This document shows positions 5,534-10,637 of a stretch of DNA of 10,637 nt, piece after piece. Position 1 is the first letter of the stretch, and each line of letters starts with the position of its first letter. The DNA lies in assembly GCA_038234045.1 (NCBI GenBank), contig JBBSUX010000110.1, positions 1-10,637 on the forward strand. Reading direction: 5' to 3'. The position numbers were made by a program, and so were the translations under genes. A model generated the notes under the pieces. That model had not been told where the DNA came from. It did not search any database and saw nothing but the letters and a program-made list of their open reading frames with translations. This stretch comes from JBBSUX01 sp038234045 (GTDB lineage: Bacteria; Pseudomonadota; Gammaproteobacteria; Burkholderiales; Burkholderiaceae_C).

Positions 5534-6048
5534 AGGGTGCTGCAATCAATGTGGAGCCTGTCGGCGAGGAAGATACGACGATTCGGGAGCTCCGCATTGG
5601 CCTCATTTCCGACACTCACAACCTGCTGCGGCCCGCCGCGTTGGCTTATCTGCAAGGCTGCGACCACATCGTGCATGCGGGCGACATCATGGGCGCTGAG
5701 ATTCTTGAGCAGCTCGTAAAAATTGCGCCGACGACTGCAGTGTGTGGCAACAACGACCTCGGCAGCTGGGCCCAAGCGCTTGCAGAAACCGAACTGATCC
5801 GGCTTGGTGAAATCCATTTGTATGTGCTGCATGACCTGGCGCAGCTCGACATCGATCCGGTCGGCGCGGGTGTGCAGGTGGTGGTGTCGGGCCATACGCA
5901 TCGGCCGCTTGCGGAGGAACGCCAGGGTGTGCTGTTCGTCAATCCTGGCAGCGCCGGGCCACGGCGCTTCACCTTGCCGATCTCACTCGGCGAACTGCGC
6001 ATTCGCGGTACGGAAGTGCAAGCGTCCATCCAGCAGATCAACGCATGA
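5530..6048 (+). CDS. YfcE-like metallophosphoesterase
   Basis: This 172-residue cytoplasmic protein belongs to the calcineurin-like phosphoesterase superfamily, YfcE/MJ0936 branch. Metal-binding motifs are in order: SDTH at 27-30, HAGD at 49-52, GNND at 73-76, His101, and GHTH at 121-124. NPGSAGPRR follows at 138-146, as is common in the branch. Such enzymes hydrolyse phosphodiesters in vitro; the natural substrate is usually unknown. The ATG overlaps the stop of the PaiB-like gene (ATGA, 5530-5533), and GGGAG at 5518-5522 lies 7 nt before it, which points to translational coupling. The first 20 residues extend beyond the usual start (LRIGLISDTH), yet no other ATG exists before the first motif. 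It ends 34 bp from the convergent ABC gene. Confidence 0.9.
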   Translation: MKGAAINVEPVGEEDTTIRELRIGLISDTHNLLRPAALAYLQGCDHIVHAGDIMGAEILEQLVKIAPTTAVCGNNDLGSWAQALAETELIRLGEIHLYVLHDLAQLDIDPVGAGVQVVVSGHTHRPLAEERQGVLFVNPGSAGPRRFTLPISLGELRIRGTEVQASIQQINA

Positions 6049-6063
6049 ACGTTCCGAGCGAAA

Positions 6064-6079
6064 CCGCTTTTTCCAGCGG
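6064..6079. terminator. Short hairpin between convergent genes
   Basis: CCGCT and AGCGG form a 5-bp stem with a TTTTCC loop. It lies in the 34-bp gap between the phosphoesterase stop (6048) and the ABC stop (6083). It is flanked by AAA on the left and CCTTT on the right, so it could serve both directions weakly. The stem is short and there is no long U-run. Confidence 0.3.
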
Positions 6080-6082
6080 CCT

Positions 6083-6748
6083 TTAGCGCAACGCCTCAAT
6101 ACCTGCGGCACCCAGCAGCAGCTGACGATCCGCCCGCGCGGCAGCGGTCTCGGCATGCGTTACCAACACCAGCGACGCGCGCTGCAGTCGCACTTGGGAA
6201 ATGAGCAGATCCATGACCTGCCGCGCGGTTTCAGGATCAAGGTTTCCGGTGGGTTCGTCAGCTAAAAGCAGTGCAGGGCGATGCGCCAATGCTCGGGCAA
6301 TCGCTACCCGCTGCAGTTGTCCGCCCGAGAGTTGCTGCGGCAGGCGCGCGCCCAGACCGTGCAGTCCGACTGCGCCAAGCAGTTCCTCCACCCGGTCCGG
6401 ATCGTTCTGTCCCAGCAGCATGAGCGGCAGCGCGATGTTCTGTGCCACGTCCAGGTGCGGCAATACATGAAACGCCTGGAAGACGAAACCGACGTGCTTG
6501 CGGCGCCAGAGAGCGCGCTGGGTTTCATCAAGCAGGCCGATGCCTATCCCATCGAGCGCAATGCTCCCCGCATCCCAATCGTCGAGCCCCGCCAGGCAAT
6601 TGAGCAGCGTTGATTTGCCTACACCCGAAGGACCGACGATGGCGACGAATTCGCCCGGCGCAACCTCGAAGCTGACTTTGCTGAATACCGGCACAGCTGC
6701 TTCGCCGCTGCCGTAGTGTTTGGCGAGACTCTTTACTTCAAGCGCCAT
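6083..6748 (-). CDS. ABC transporter ATP-binding protein, LolD/YbbA/MacB type
   Basis: The 221-residue ATPase has every nucleotide-binding motif. These are Walker A GPSGVGKS at 39-46, Q-loop Gln91 (VFQAFHVLPHLDVAQN, typical of this subfamily), signature LSGGQ at 140-144, Walker B LLLADE at 160-165, D-loop NLD, and H-loop His198. Members partner with FtsX-like permeases of the LolCE, MacB or YbbP type and act in envelope or lipoprotein processes. No permease lies next to it: the gene ends against a convergent phosphoesterase. The ATG at 6746-6748 is favoured by an AAGGAAG (6755-6761) six nt upstream and by family length; a longer frame to 6817 lies within miaA. It overlaps the last 11 bases of miaA and is probably co-translated with it. 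Confidence 0.9.
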   Translation of the reverse strand: MALEVKSLAKHYGSGEAAVPVFSKVSFEVAPGEFVAIVGPSGVGKSTLLNCLAGLDDWDAGSIALDGIGIGLLDETQRALWRRKHVGFVFQAFHVLPHLDVAQNIALPLMLLGQNDPDRVEELLGAVGLHGLGARLPQQLSGGQLQRVAIARALAHRPALLLADEPTGNLDPETARQVMDLLISQVRLQRASLVLVTHAETAAARADRQLLLGAAGIEALR

Positions 6749-7778
6749 GTGCGGCTTCCTTGTGGGTTGCTTGCATTGGTGGCGTCGACAGGGCCGCAGG
6801 CCTGGCCAGCATCGCATCGACCGTCTTTAGAACCCGCACCAGCACATCGGATGCGTCGCAAGCGATTTGCCTTCGCTCGGGCATGCCGCGCAACCAGGTG
6901 AGCTGACGTTTGGCGAGCTGCCGGGTAGCAAAGATGCCGCGATCGCGCAGCGCTGAGAGGGGCGGAGCCTCGCTACCGCCTTGCGCGTCCAGCCACTCCC
7001 AAGCCTGGCGGTAACCGACGCAGCGGATCGCTGGCGTGGCCGCGCTCAAGCCTGGGCGCGTTCGCAGGGCACAAACTTCGTCGATAAAGCCGCGCTCCAG
7101 CATCACGTCGAAGCGCCGGACAATCCGGTCGTGCAAGCAAGCACGATCCTCGGGTTCCAAGGAAATAAGGGCTGCGGACCAGTGCTGGCTAGCGCTATCA
7201 GCTCTCCTATCAGGAGCAACATGAAAACTGGAAAGCGGTTCGCCGGAGACGCGGAACACTTCGAGTGCACGCTGGATGCGCTGGCTATCTGCGGGGGCCA
7301 GACGCGCGGCGGTGACAGGATCGACGGCGGCGAGCTCCATATGCATGGCTGGCCAGCCAACCACTGCTGCTTCGGCCTCCAACGCCGCGCGTACCGTGGC
7401 ATCGGCGGCAGGCATGGCGTCGAGCCCTTCGTACAGCGCCTTCAAATACAGCATCGTTCCGCCCACCAGCAAGGGCAGGGCACCGCGCGACTTGATGGCA
7501 ACGATGAGCCGCCGGGCGTCGTTGGCAAATTCGGCAGCGCTGTAGGGAGTTTCGGGCTCGCGGATATCAATCAGATGATGCGGCACTTCGGCGCGTTCTG
7601 CCGCGTCCGGTTTGGCAGTGCCGATATCCATGCCCCGATACACCAGGGCGGAATCGACGCTGATGATTTCCACCGGAAGGCGTCCACGCAGATGCTGTGC
7701 AATGGCCAGAGCAGCTGCGGTTTTGCCCGATGCAGTGGGTCCGGCGAGGGCGATGGCATCGGGAGTGGCTACATGCAT
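6738..7778 (-). CDS. miaA: tRNA dimethylallyltransferase MiaA
   Basis: MiaA transfers dimethylallyl from DMAPP to N6 of A37 in tRNAs that read UNN codons, the first step towards ms2i6A; this improves anticodon pairing. The 346-residue product shows the P-loop GPTASGKT at 13-20, VDSALVYRGMDIGTAKP at 41-57 with the catalytic Asp42, LVGGTMLYLKAL near 104-115, DSQRIQRALEV in the middle, and CVGYRQAWEWL near the C-terminal third. It is about 30 residues longer than E. coli MiaA, mainly through a low-complexity C-terminal tail that overlaps the start of the ABC gene. The ATG at 7776-7778 gives the normal N-terminus, though no strong Shine-Dalgarno is visible. In enterobacteria miaA follows mutL directly and precedes hfq. 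Here gdhA and a hydrolase gene separate it from mutL, and hfq is not downstream. Confidence 0.96.
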   Translation of the reverse strand: MHVATPDAIALAGPTASGKTAAALAIAQHLRGRLPVEIISVDSALVYRGMDIGTAKPDAAERAEVPHHLIDIREPETPYSAAEFANDARRLIVAIKSRGALPLLVGGTMLYLKALYEGLDAMPAADATVRAALEAEAAVVGWPAMHMELAAVDPVTAARLAPADSQRIQRALEVFRVSGEPLSSFHVAPDRRADSASQHWSAALISLEPEDRACLHDRIVRRFDVMLERGFIDEVCALRTRPGLSAATPAIRCVGYRQAWEWLDAQGGSEAPPLSALRDRGIFATRQLAKRQLTWLRGMPERRQIACDASDVLVRVLKTVDAMLARPAALSTPPMQATHKEAAHGA

Positions 7779-7849
7779 CGGGGAAGCGTATCACCTGGCC
7801 TTGTGTGGTGTAAGGCGGTGCGGTGCGAGCGGCGCCCGGCAGCAGACCG

Positions 7850-8845
7850 CTACAGGGCGTGCGCCTGCAGAGCGGTTACCGATGCTGCCTGAGTGGCCGA
7901 AGGCGGCGCTGTTGCGGCCACCTCAGCGCCGGGAACCTTTAGACCAAAAAGGGAGTGCAGCGCTACCCGGTATTGGTCCTCGCCAAGCGCATTGGTGCTG
8001 TAGTGCGAACCGCCCTGCACCAGGATGAATTCCTTTTTCACCCGCGCGGCCTCAAAGAGCCTGCGGCCCAGCGCGGCCGGGATCAGGCTGTCATCGCTGC
8101 CATGCACTACCAGCAGAGGGACGTGGAGCTCGCGCACCCGGTCAACCGATTCGAAACGCTGCGTGATCAGTGGCCCCACCGGCAGCCAGCCCCATTTGAA
8201 GTTGCTCACCACGTCGGCGAGGGTGGTGAAGGTGCTCTCCACGATGACGCCGCTGGCGTCGGGCACATGCGAAGCCATCTCGATCGCGACGGCTCCTCCC
8301 AGCGAATGGCCAAAGACGTAGCGCTGGCGTTCGGGAAAATGACGCGCGATCCAGTCCCAGGCGCTGCGCGCGTCCTCGGTGGCGGTGGCTTCGGAAGGAA
8401 GTCCGCTGCTGCTTTTGCCAAAACCGCGGTAGTCGATGGCCAGTACCGAGAAGCCGAGGTCGCGCATGCGCCGGATACGCGGCGCGGCGCCGATCACGTT
8501 CCAGCGCGCGCCATGCAGATAGAGCAGTACCGGTGGGCCTTCGGGCGGATGGGCTTCGGCTTCGTCACCATGGGTCAGCGTTGGCGCGGTAGTGGGCGCA
8601 GGCAGCCACAGCGCATGAAGCCGGGCCGGGCCATCGGTCACGTCGGAGTGGAAGTCAATCCACACATCCTGCATGTCGGGCGCCTTTTGCACGCCACCCC
8701 AGGCGCTATCGCTGGGCTGGAAGATCCATTCGCGTTGCTTGGTATCGAGCGTGGAGCATCCCGCAAGCACGGCCAGGCCGATGGCGATGCAGACCAGCGC
8801 GGATCGGATGGAGGATGCTTGTTTCTGCACAGACTCTGGGAACAC
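7850..8845 (-). CDS. Alpha/beta hydrolase lipoprotein
   Basis: This 331-residue protein is a predicted lipoprotein with serine hydrolase activity. The N-terminus has a charged segment, a hydrophobic core and a lipobox LAGC with Cys30; Ser at +2 would favour outer-membrane sorting. The hydrolase core has the oxyanion HG at 111-112, DYRGFGKS at 138-145, nucleophile Ser181 in GHSLGG, an acid at Asp251/252 in HGSDDSLIP, and His281 in GGSHYS. The last 25-30 residues are Ala-rich and probably disordered. Relatives are annotated as lysophospholipase- or BEM46-like hydrolases, but the substrate is unknown. The start is a GTG at 8843-8845 with only a weak upstream GGGA; a GTG five codons later is an alternative and would keep the signal peptide. 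It lies 71 bp upstream of miaA and 103 bp downstream of gdhA. Confidence 0.85.
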   Translation of the reverse strand: MFPESVQKQASSIRSALVCIAIGLAVLAGCSTLDTKQREWIFQPSDSAWGGVQKAPDMQDVWIDFHSDVTDGPARLHALWLPAPTTAPTLTHGDEAEAHPPEGPPVLLYLHGARWNVIGAAPRIRRMRDLGFSVLAIDYRGFGKSSSGLPSEATATEDARSAWDWIARHFPERQRYVFGHSLGGAVAIEMASHVPDASGVIVESTFTTLADVVSNFKWGWLPVGPLITQRFESVDRVRELHVPLLVVHGSDDSLIPAALGRRLFEAARVKKEFILVQGGSHYSTNALGEDQYRVALHSLFGLKVPGAEVAATAPPSATQAASVTALQAHAL

Positions 8846-8934
8846 AAATGGATGGCAAGGTTCCCATGAACGTGTGAGCGAACCTTTCGGTGGACGGCTG
8901 CCTTTGTAGCGGTTTACCCGAAAAAACGCAGCCT

Positions 8935-8955
8935 GCTTTAGCTAAGGCCTAAAGC
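8935..8955 (-). terminator. Hairpin at the gdhA stop codon, probable terminator
   Basis: GCTTTAG and CTAAAGC are perfect 7-bp arms around a 7-nt loop. The upstream arm (minus strand) contains the TAG stop of gdhA (8949-8951). A run of six T follows 8 nt beyond the stem, so it resembles an intrinsic terminator but with a displaced U-tract and an AT-rich stem. Confidence 0.4.
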
Positions 8956-10295
8956 ACACCCTGTGCCAGCATGGCGTCAGCTACCTTCACGAAGCCGGCG
9001 ATATTCGCGCCGTCTACGTAGCTCAGCGTGCCGTCCGCGCGCTGGCCATGTGTCACGCAGGCATCGTGAATGCTGCTCATGATCTGGTGCAGGCGTTGAT
9101 CCACCTCTTCGCGCGGCCAGGAAAGGCGCGCCGCGTTCTGGCTCATCTCGAGTCCTGATGTGGCTACGCCGCCGGCATTGCTGGCCTTGCCCGGTGCGTA
9201 GAGCACGCCATGGCCTTCGAACACGTGCACGGCTTCCAGAGTGGATGGCATGTTGGCGCCTTCGGCCACGCAGACCACGCCGTTTTTCACCAGGGTCCGG
9301 GCGTCGTCGCCATCGAGCTCGTTCTGGGTGGCGCAGGGCAGGGCCACGTCAACCGGCACATGCCAGGGCGTCTTGCCGGCGAGCAGCTTCGTGCCCGGTA
9401 CGCGCTCGACATAGGCATCGACGCGGCCATAGTGGTGGTTCTTCACATCCATCAGGATTGCCAGCTTTTCGGGCGTGAATCCTTGCTCGTCGACCACCGT
9501 GCCGCTGGAATCCGACACGGTGAGCACTTTTGCGCCCAGCTGCATGGCTTTTTCAACTGCGTACTGCGCGACGTTGCCCGCGCCCGAAACGCTCACGCGC
9601 ATGCCGTCAAATGACTTGCCCTGTCGCTGCAGCATCTGCTCGGCGAAATACACCGTGCCGTAGCCGGTGGCCTCGGGCCGGATCAGCGAGCCGCCAAAAG
9701 AAAGACCTTTTCCGGTGAAGACGCAATCGGCGCGGTTGGTGAGCTTTTTCACCATGCCGGCAATAAATCCGACCTCGCGCCCACCCACGCCCACATCCCC
9801 GGCCGGCACGTCGGTGTCGGCACCGACATGGCGGAACAGCTCCTGCGCAAACGCCTGGCAAAAGCGCATCACCTCCGCCGGGCTCTTGCCCTTCGGATCG
9901 AAATCCGAGCCGCCTTTGGCGCCGCCCATGGGCAGGGTGGTCAACGCATTCTTCAGCGTCTGTTCGAACGCCAGAAATTTCAGGATCGACAGATTGACCG
10001 AAGGGTGAAAGCGCAAACCGCCCTTGTACGGACCGATTGCCATGCTGTGCTGAATGCGGTAGCCGCGGTTGACCTGCACGGTGCCGTGGTCGTCCGTCCA
10101 GCAAACCCGGAACTGGATGGCGCGCTCGGGCTCGACCAGGCGTTCCAGCAGTGATTGCTCCGCATAACGCGGATGCTTCTCGATGAACGGCCACAAGCTC
10201 CCGAGCACCTCGGTGACGGCTTGCAGATATTCGGGCTGGTGTGGATTGCGATCGGCGACATGGCCGAGAAAGCTCTCAAGGGAATTGAACTTCAT
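8949..10295 (-). CDS. gdhA: NADP-specific glutamate dehydrogenase
   Basis: GdhA makes L-glutamate from 2-oxoglutarate and ammonium with NADPH and is a main entry of nitrogen into metabolism. The 448-residue length and sequence match the hexameric E. coli-type enzyme closely. The N-terminus reads SLESFLGHVADRNPHQPEY, followed by IGPYKGGLRFHPSVNLSILK (88-107), LPMGGAKGGSDFDPKGKS with catalytic Lys127 (121-138), and PAGDVGVGGRE with Asp167. Further on are CVFTGKGLSFGGSLIRPEAT, the Rossmann loop SGAGNVAQYAVEKA, LPCATQNELD, APGKASNAGGVATSGLEM and the C-terminal GANIAGFVKVADAMLAQGVL. The ATG at 10293-10295 gives the family's usual start although no good Shine-Dalgarno is visible. It lies between mutL and a hydrolase/miaA group, with its own 219-bp upstream region that carries repeated TGGTGCAT boxes, so independent regulation is likely. 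Confidence 0.97.
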   Translation of the reverse strand: MKFNSLESFLGHVADRNPHQPEYLQAVTEVLGSLWPFIEKHPRYAEQSLLERLVEPERAIQFRVCWTDDHGTVQVNRGYRIQHSMAIGPYKGGLRFHPSVNLSILKFLAFEQTLKNALTTLPMGGAKGGSDFDPKGKSPAEVMRFCQAFAQELFRHVGADTDVPAGDVGVGGREVGFIAGMVKKLTNRADCVFTGKGLSFGGSLIRPEATGYGTVYFAEQMLQRQGKSFDGMRVSVSGAGNVAQYAVEKAMQLGAKVLTVSDSSGTVVDEQGFTPEKLAILMDVKNHHYGRVDAYVERVPGTKLLAGKTPWHVPVDVALPCATQNELDGDDARTLVKNGVVCVAEGANMPSTLEAVHVFEGHGVLYAPGKASNAGGVATSGLEMSQNAARLSWPREEVDQRLHQIMSSIHDACVTHGQRADGTLSYVDGANIAGFVKVADAMLAQGVL

Positions 10296-10334
10296 GAAAG
10301 TGCGCTGCGCTCGCTGGTATGCAAAAAAGGGATA

Positions 10335-10343
10335 AATGTAGCA
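10335..10343 (-). promoter_or_regulatory. Possible extended -10 element of gdhA
   Basis: On the minus strand the sequence reads TGCTACATT, a TGn-extended -10 with TACATT, about 40 nt upstream of the gdhA ATG. No good -35 hexamer is found at 16-18 bp, so the promoter would depend on the extended element or on an activator. Confidence 0.25.
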
Positions 10344-10346
10344 ATT

Positions 10347-10420
10347 TGGTGCATGACCCTCGTGATTGGTGCATTTTTATCCGTCGTGAGATGCGTTTCT
10401 GCAGTGCCTCTGTGGTGCAT
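10347..10420 (-). promoter_or_regulatory. Three TGGTGCAT boxes upstream of gdhA
   Basis: The 8-mer TGGTGCAT occurs at 10347-10354, 10367-10374 and 10413-10420 in the same orientation (plus strand), with an inverted TGCACC at 10441-10446. The first two are 20 bp apart, about two helix turns, and each is followed by a CGTGA (10361-10365 and 10385-10389). They lie 52-125 bp before gdhA. TGCACCA/TGGTGCA also forms the arms of NtrC sites, which suits a nitrogen-assimilation gene, but here the boxes are direct, not inverted. The assignment is open. Confidence 0.45.
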
Positions 10421-10514
10421 TGACACCCGAAGTTTTTTCTTGCACCGATGGAAGACATCCCGAAGGAATCGGGTGCCTGCGGTAGGCGTCGCCACTGGCC
10501 CTGCGAAGTCGGGC

Positions 10515-10637
10515 TCAGCGCCCGCGCAAAAACAGCGCGTCGAGCTCGCGCACTGATACCTGTCGCCAAGTGGGCCTGCCGTGGTTGCATTGGTCGGATC
10601 GTTCGGTCGCTTCCATCTGTCGCAGCAGCGCATTCAT
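10515..10637 (-). CDS. mutL: DNA mismatch repair protein MutL, C-terminal end (partial)
   Basis: The last 40 codons of a minus-strand gene enter from the right edge and stop at TGA 10515-10517. They read LLRQMEATERSDQ, then CNHGRPTW, then VRELDALFLRGR. The CNHGRPTW motif near the C-terminus, followed by a short helix ending in an F-x-R-x-R type tail, is characteristic of MutL. MutL couples MutS mismatch recognition to strand incision and unwinding in repair. The ATG at the very edge is internal, not the start. No typical terminator follows; a 5-bp CCCGA/TCGGG hairpin at 10459-10473 lacks a U-run. Confidence 0.88.
   Translation of the reverse strand: MNALLRQMEATERSDQCNHGRPTWRQVSVRELDALFLRGR

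Noticed and set aside
6981..7892. 303-codon plus-strand frame opposite miaA
   Set aside because: Antisense shadow of miaA; the minus strand carries every MiaA motif.
7955..8869. 304-codon plus-strand frame opposite the hydrolase
   Set aside because: Antisense shadow; the minus strand has lipobox and catalytic triad.
10459..10473. CCCGA/TCGGG hairpin after mutL as a terminator
   Set aside because: Only 5 bp, no U-run after it in the minus direction.
1..10637. CRISPR array, transposase, integrase, toxin-antitoxin or restriction genes
   Set aside because: No regularly spaced repeats and no such protein motifs were seen on either strand.

Overview
The window is about 10.6 kb of moderately high-GC chromosomal DNA from a proteobacterium. 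A gammaproteobacterium of the Xanthomonadales/Rhodanobacteraceae type (Dyella, Rhodanobacter and relatives) fits best. This rests on an E. coli-type NADP glutamate dehydrogenase, a mutL/miaA neighbourhood, an MHYT-GGDEF-EAL signalling protein and a PaiB-like flavoprotein. The lineage is an inference from protein style; no rRNA or other marker is present.

Left region (1-3311): a decaying segment. Transcription is leftward. It holds an MHYT-GGDEF-EAL cyclic-di-GMP protein split by loss of one G (CCCC run at 969-972), a short unrecognised ORF (2491-2640) that also looks frameshifted, and a SRAP (YedK/HMCES-type) remnant that lacks its N-terminus and has an internal one-base deletion. The segment is bracketed by two direct copies (28/29 identical) of a 29-bp sequence, at 90-118 and 3283-3311. 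The right copy sits exactly where SRAP homology begins. No transposase or integrase is visible.

Middle region (3321-6048): an intact zinc alcohol dehydrogenase of the YahK/cinnamyl-alcohol-dehydrogenase type is read leftward. Its leader contains two overlapping, mutually exclusive hairpins. Divergent from it is a two-gene operon read rightward: a PaiB-family FMN-binding protein and a YfcE-like metallophosphoesterase, with an ATGA stop/start overlap.

Right region (6083-10637): all genes read leftward. In transcription order they are the 3' end of mutL (cut by the window edge), gdhA (NADP-glutamate dehydrogenase), a lipoprotein alpha/beta hydrolase, miaA (tRNA dimethylallyltransferase) and a LolD/YbbA-type ABC ATPase that overlaps the end of miaA. 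mutL and miaA are adjacent in many gammaproteobacteria and hfq often follows. Here two metabolic/envelope genes lie between them, and an ABC ATPase without a permease replaces hfq. Three TGGTGCAT boxes precede gdhA.

No obvious new defence system, CRISPR array, RNA gene or complete mobile element was found. The most unusual features are the repeat-bounded cluster of broken genes, the attenuator-like leader of the dehydrogenase, and the box array upstream of gdhA.
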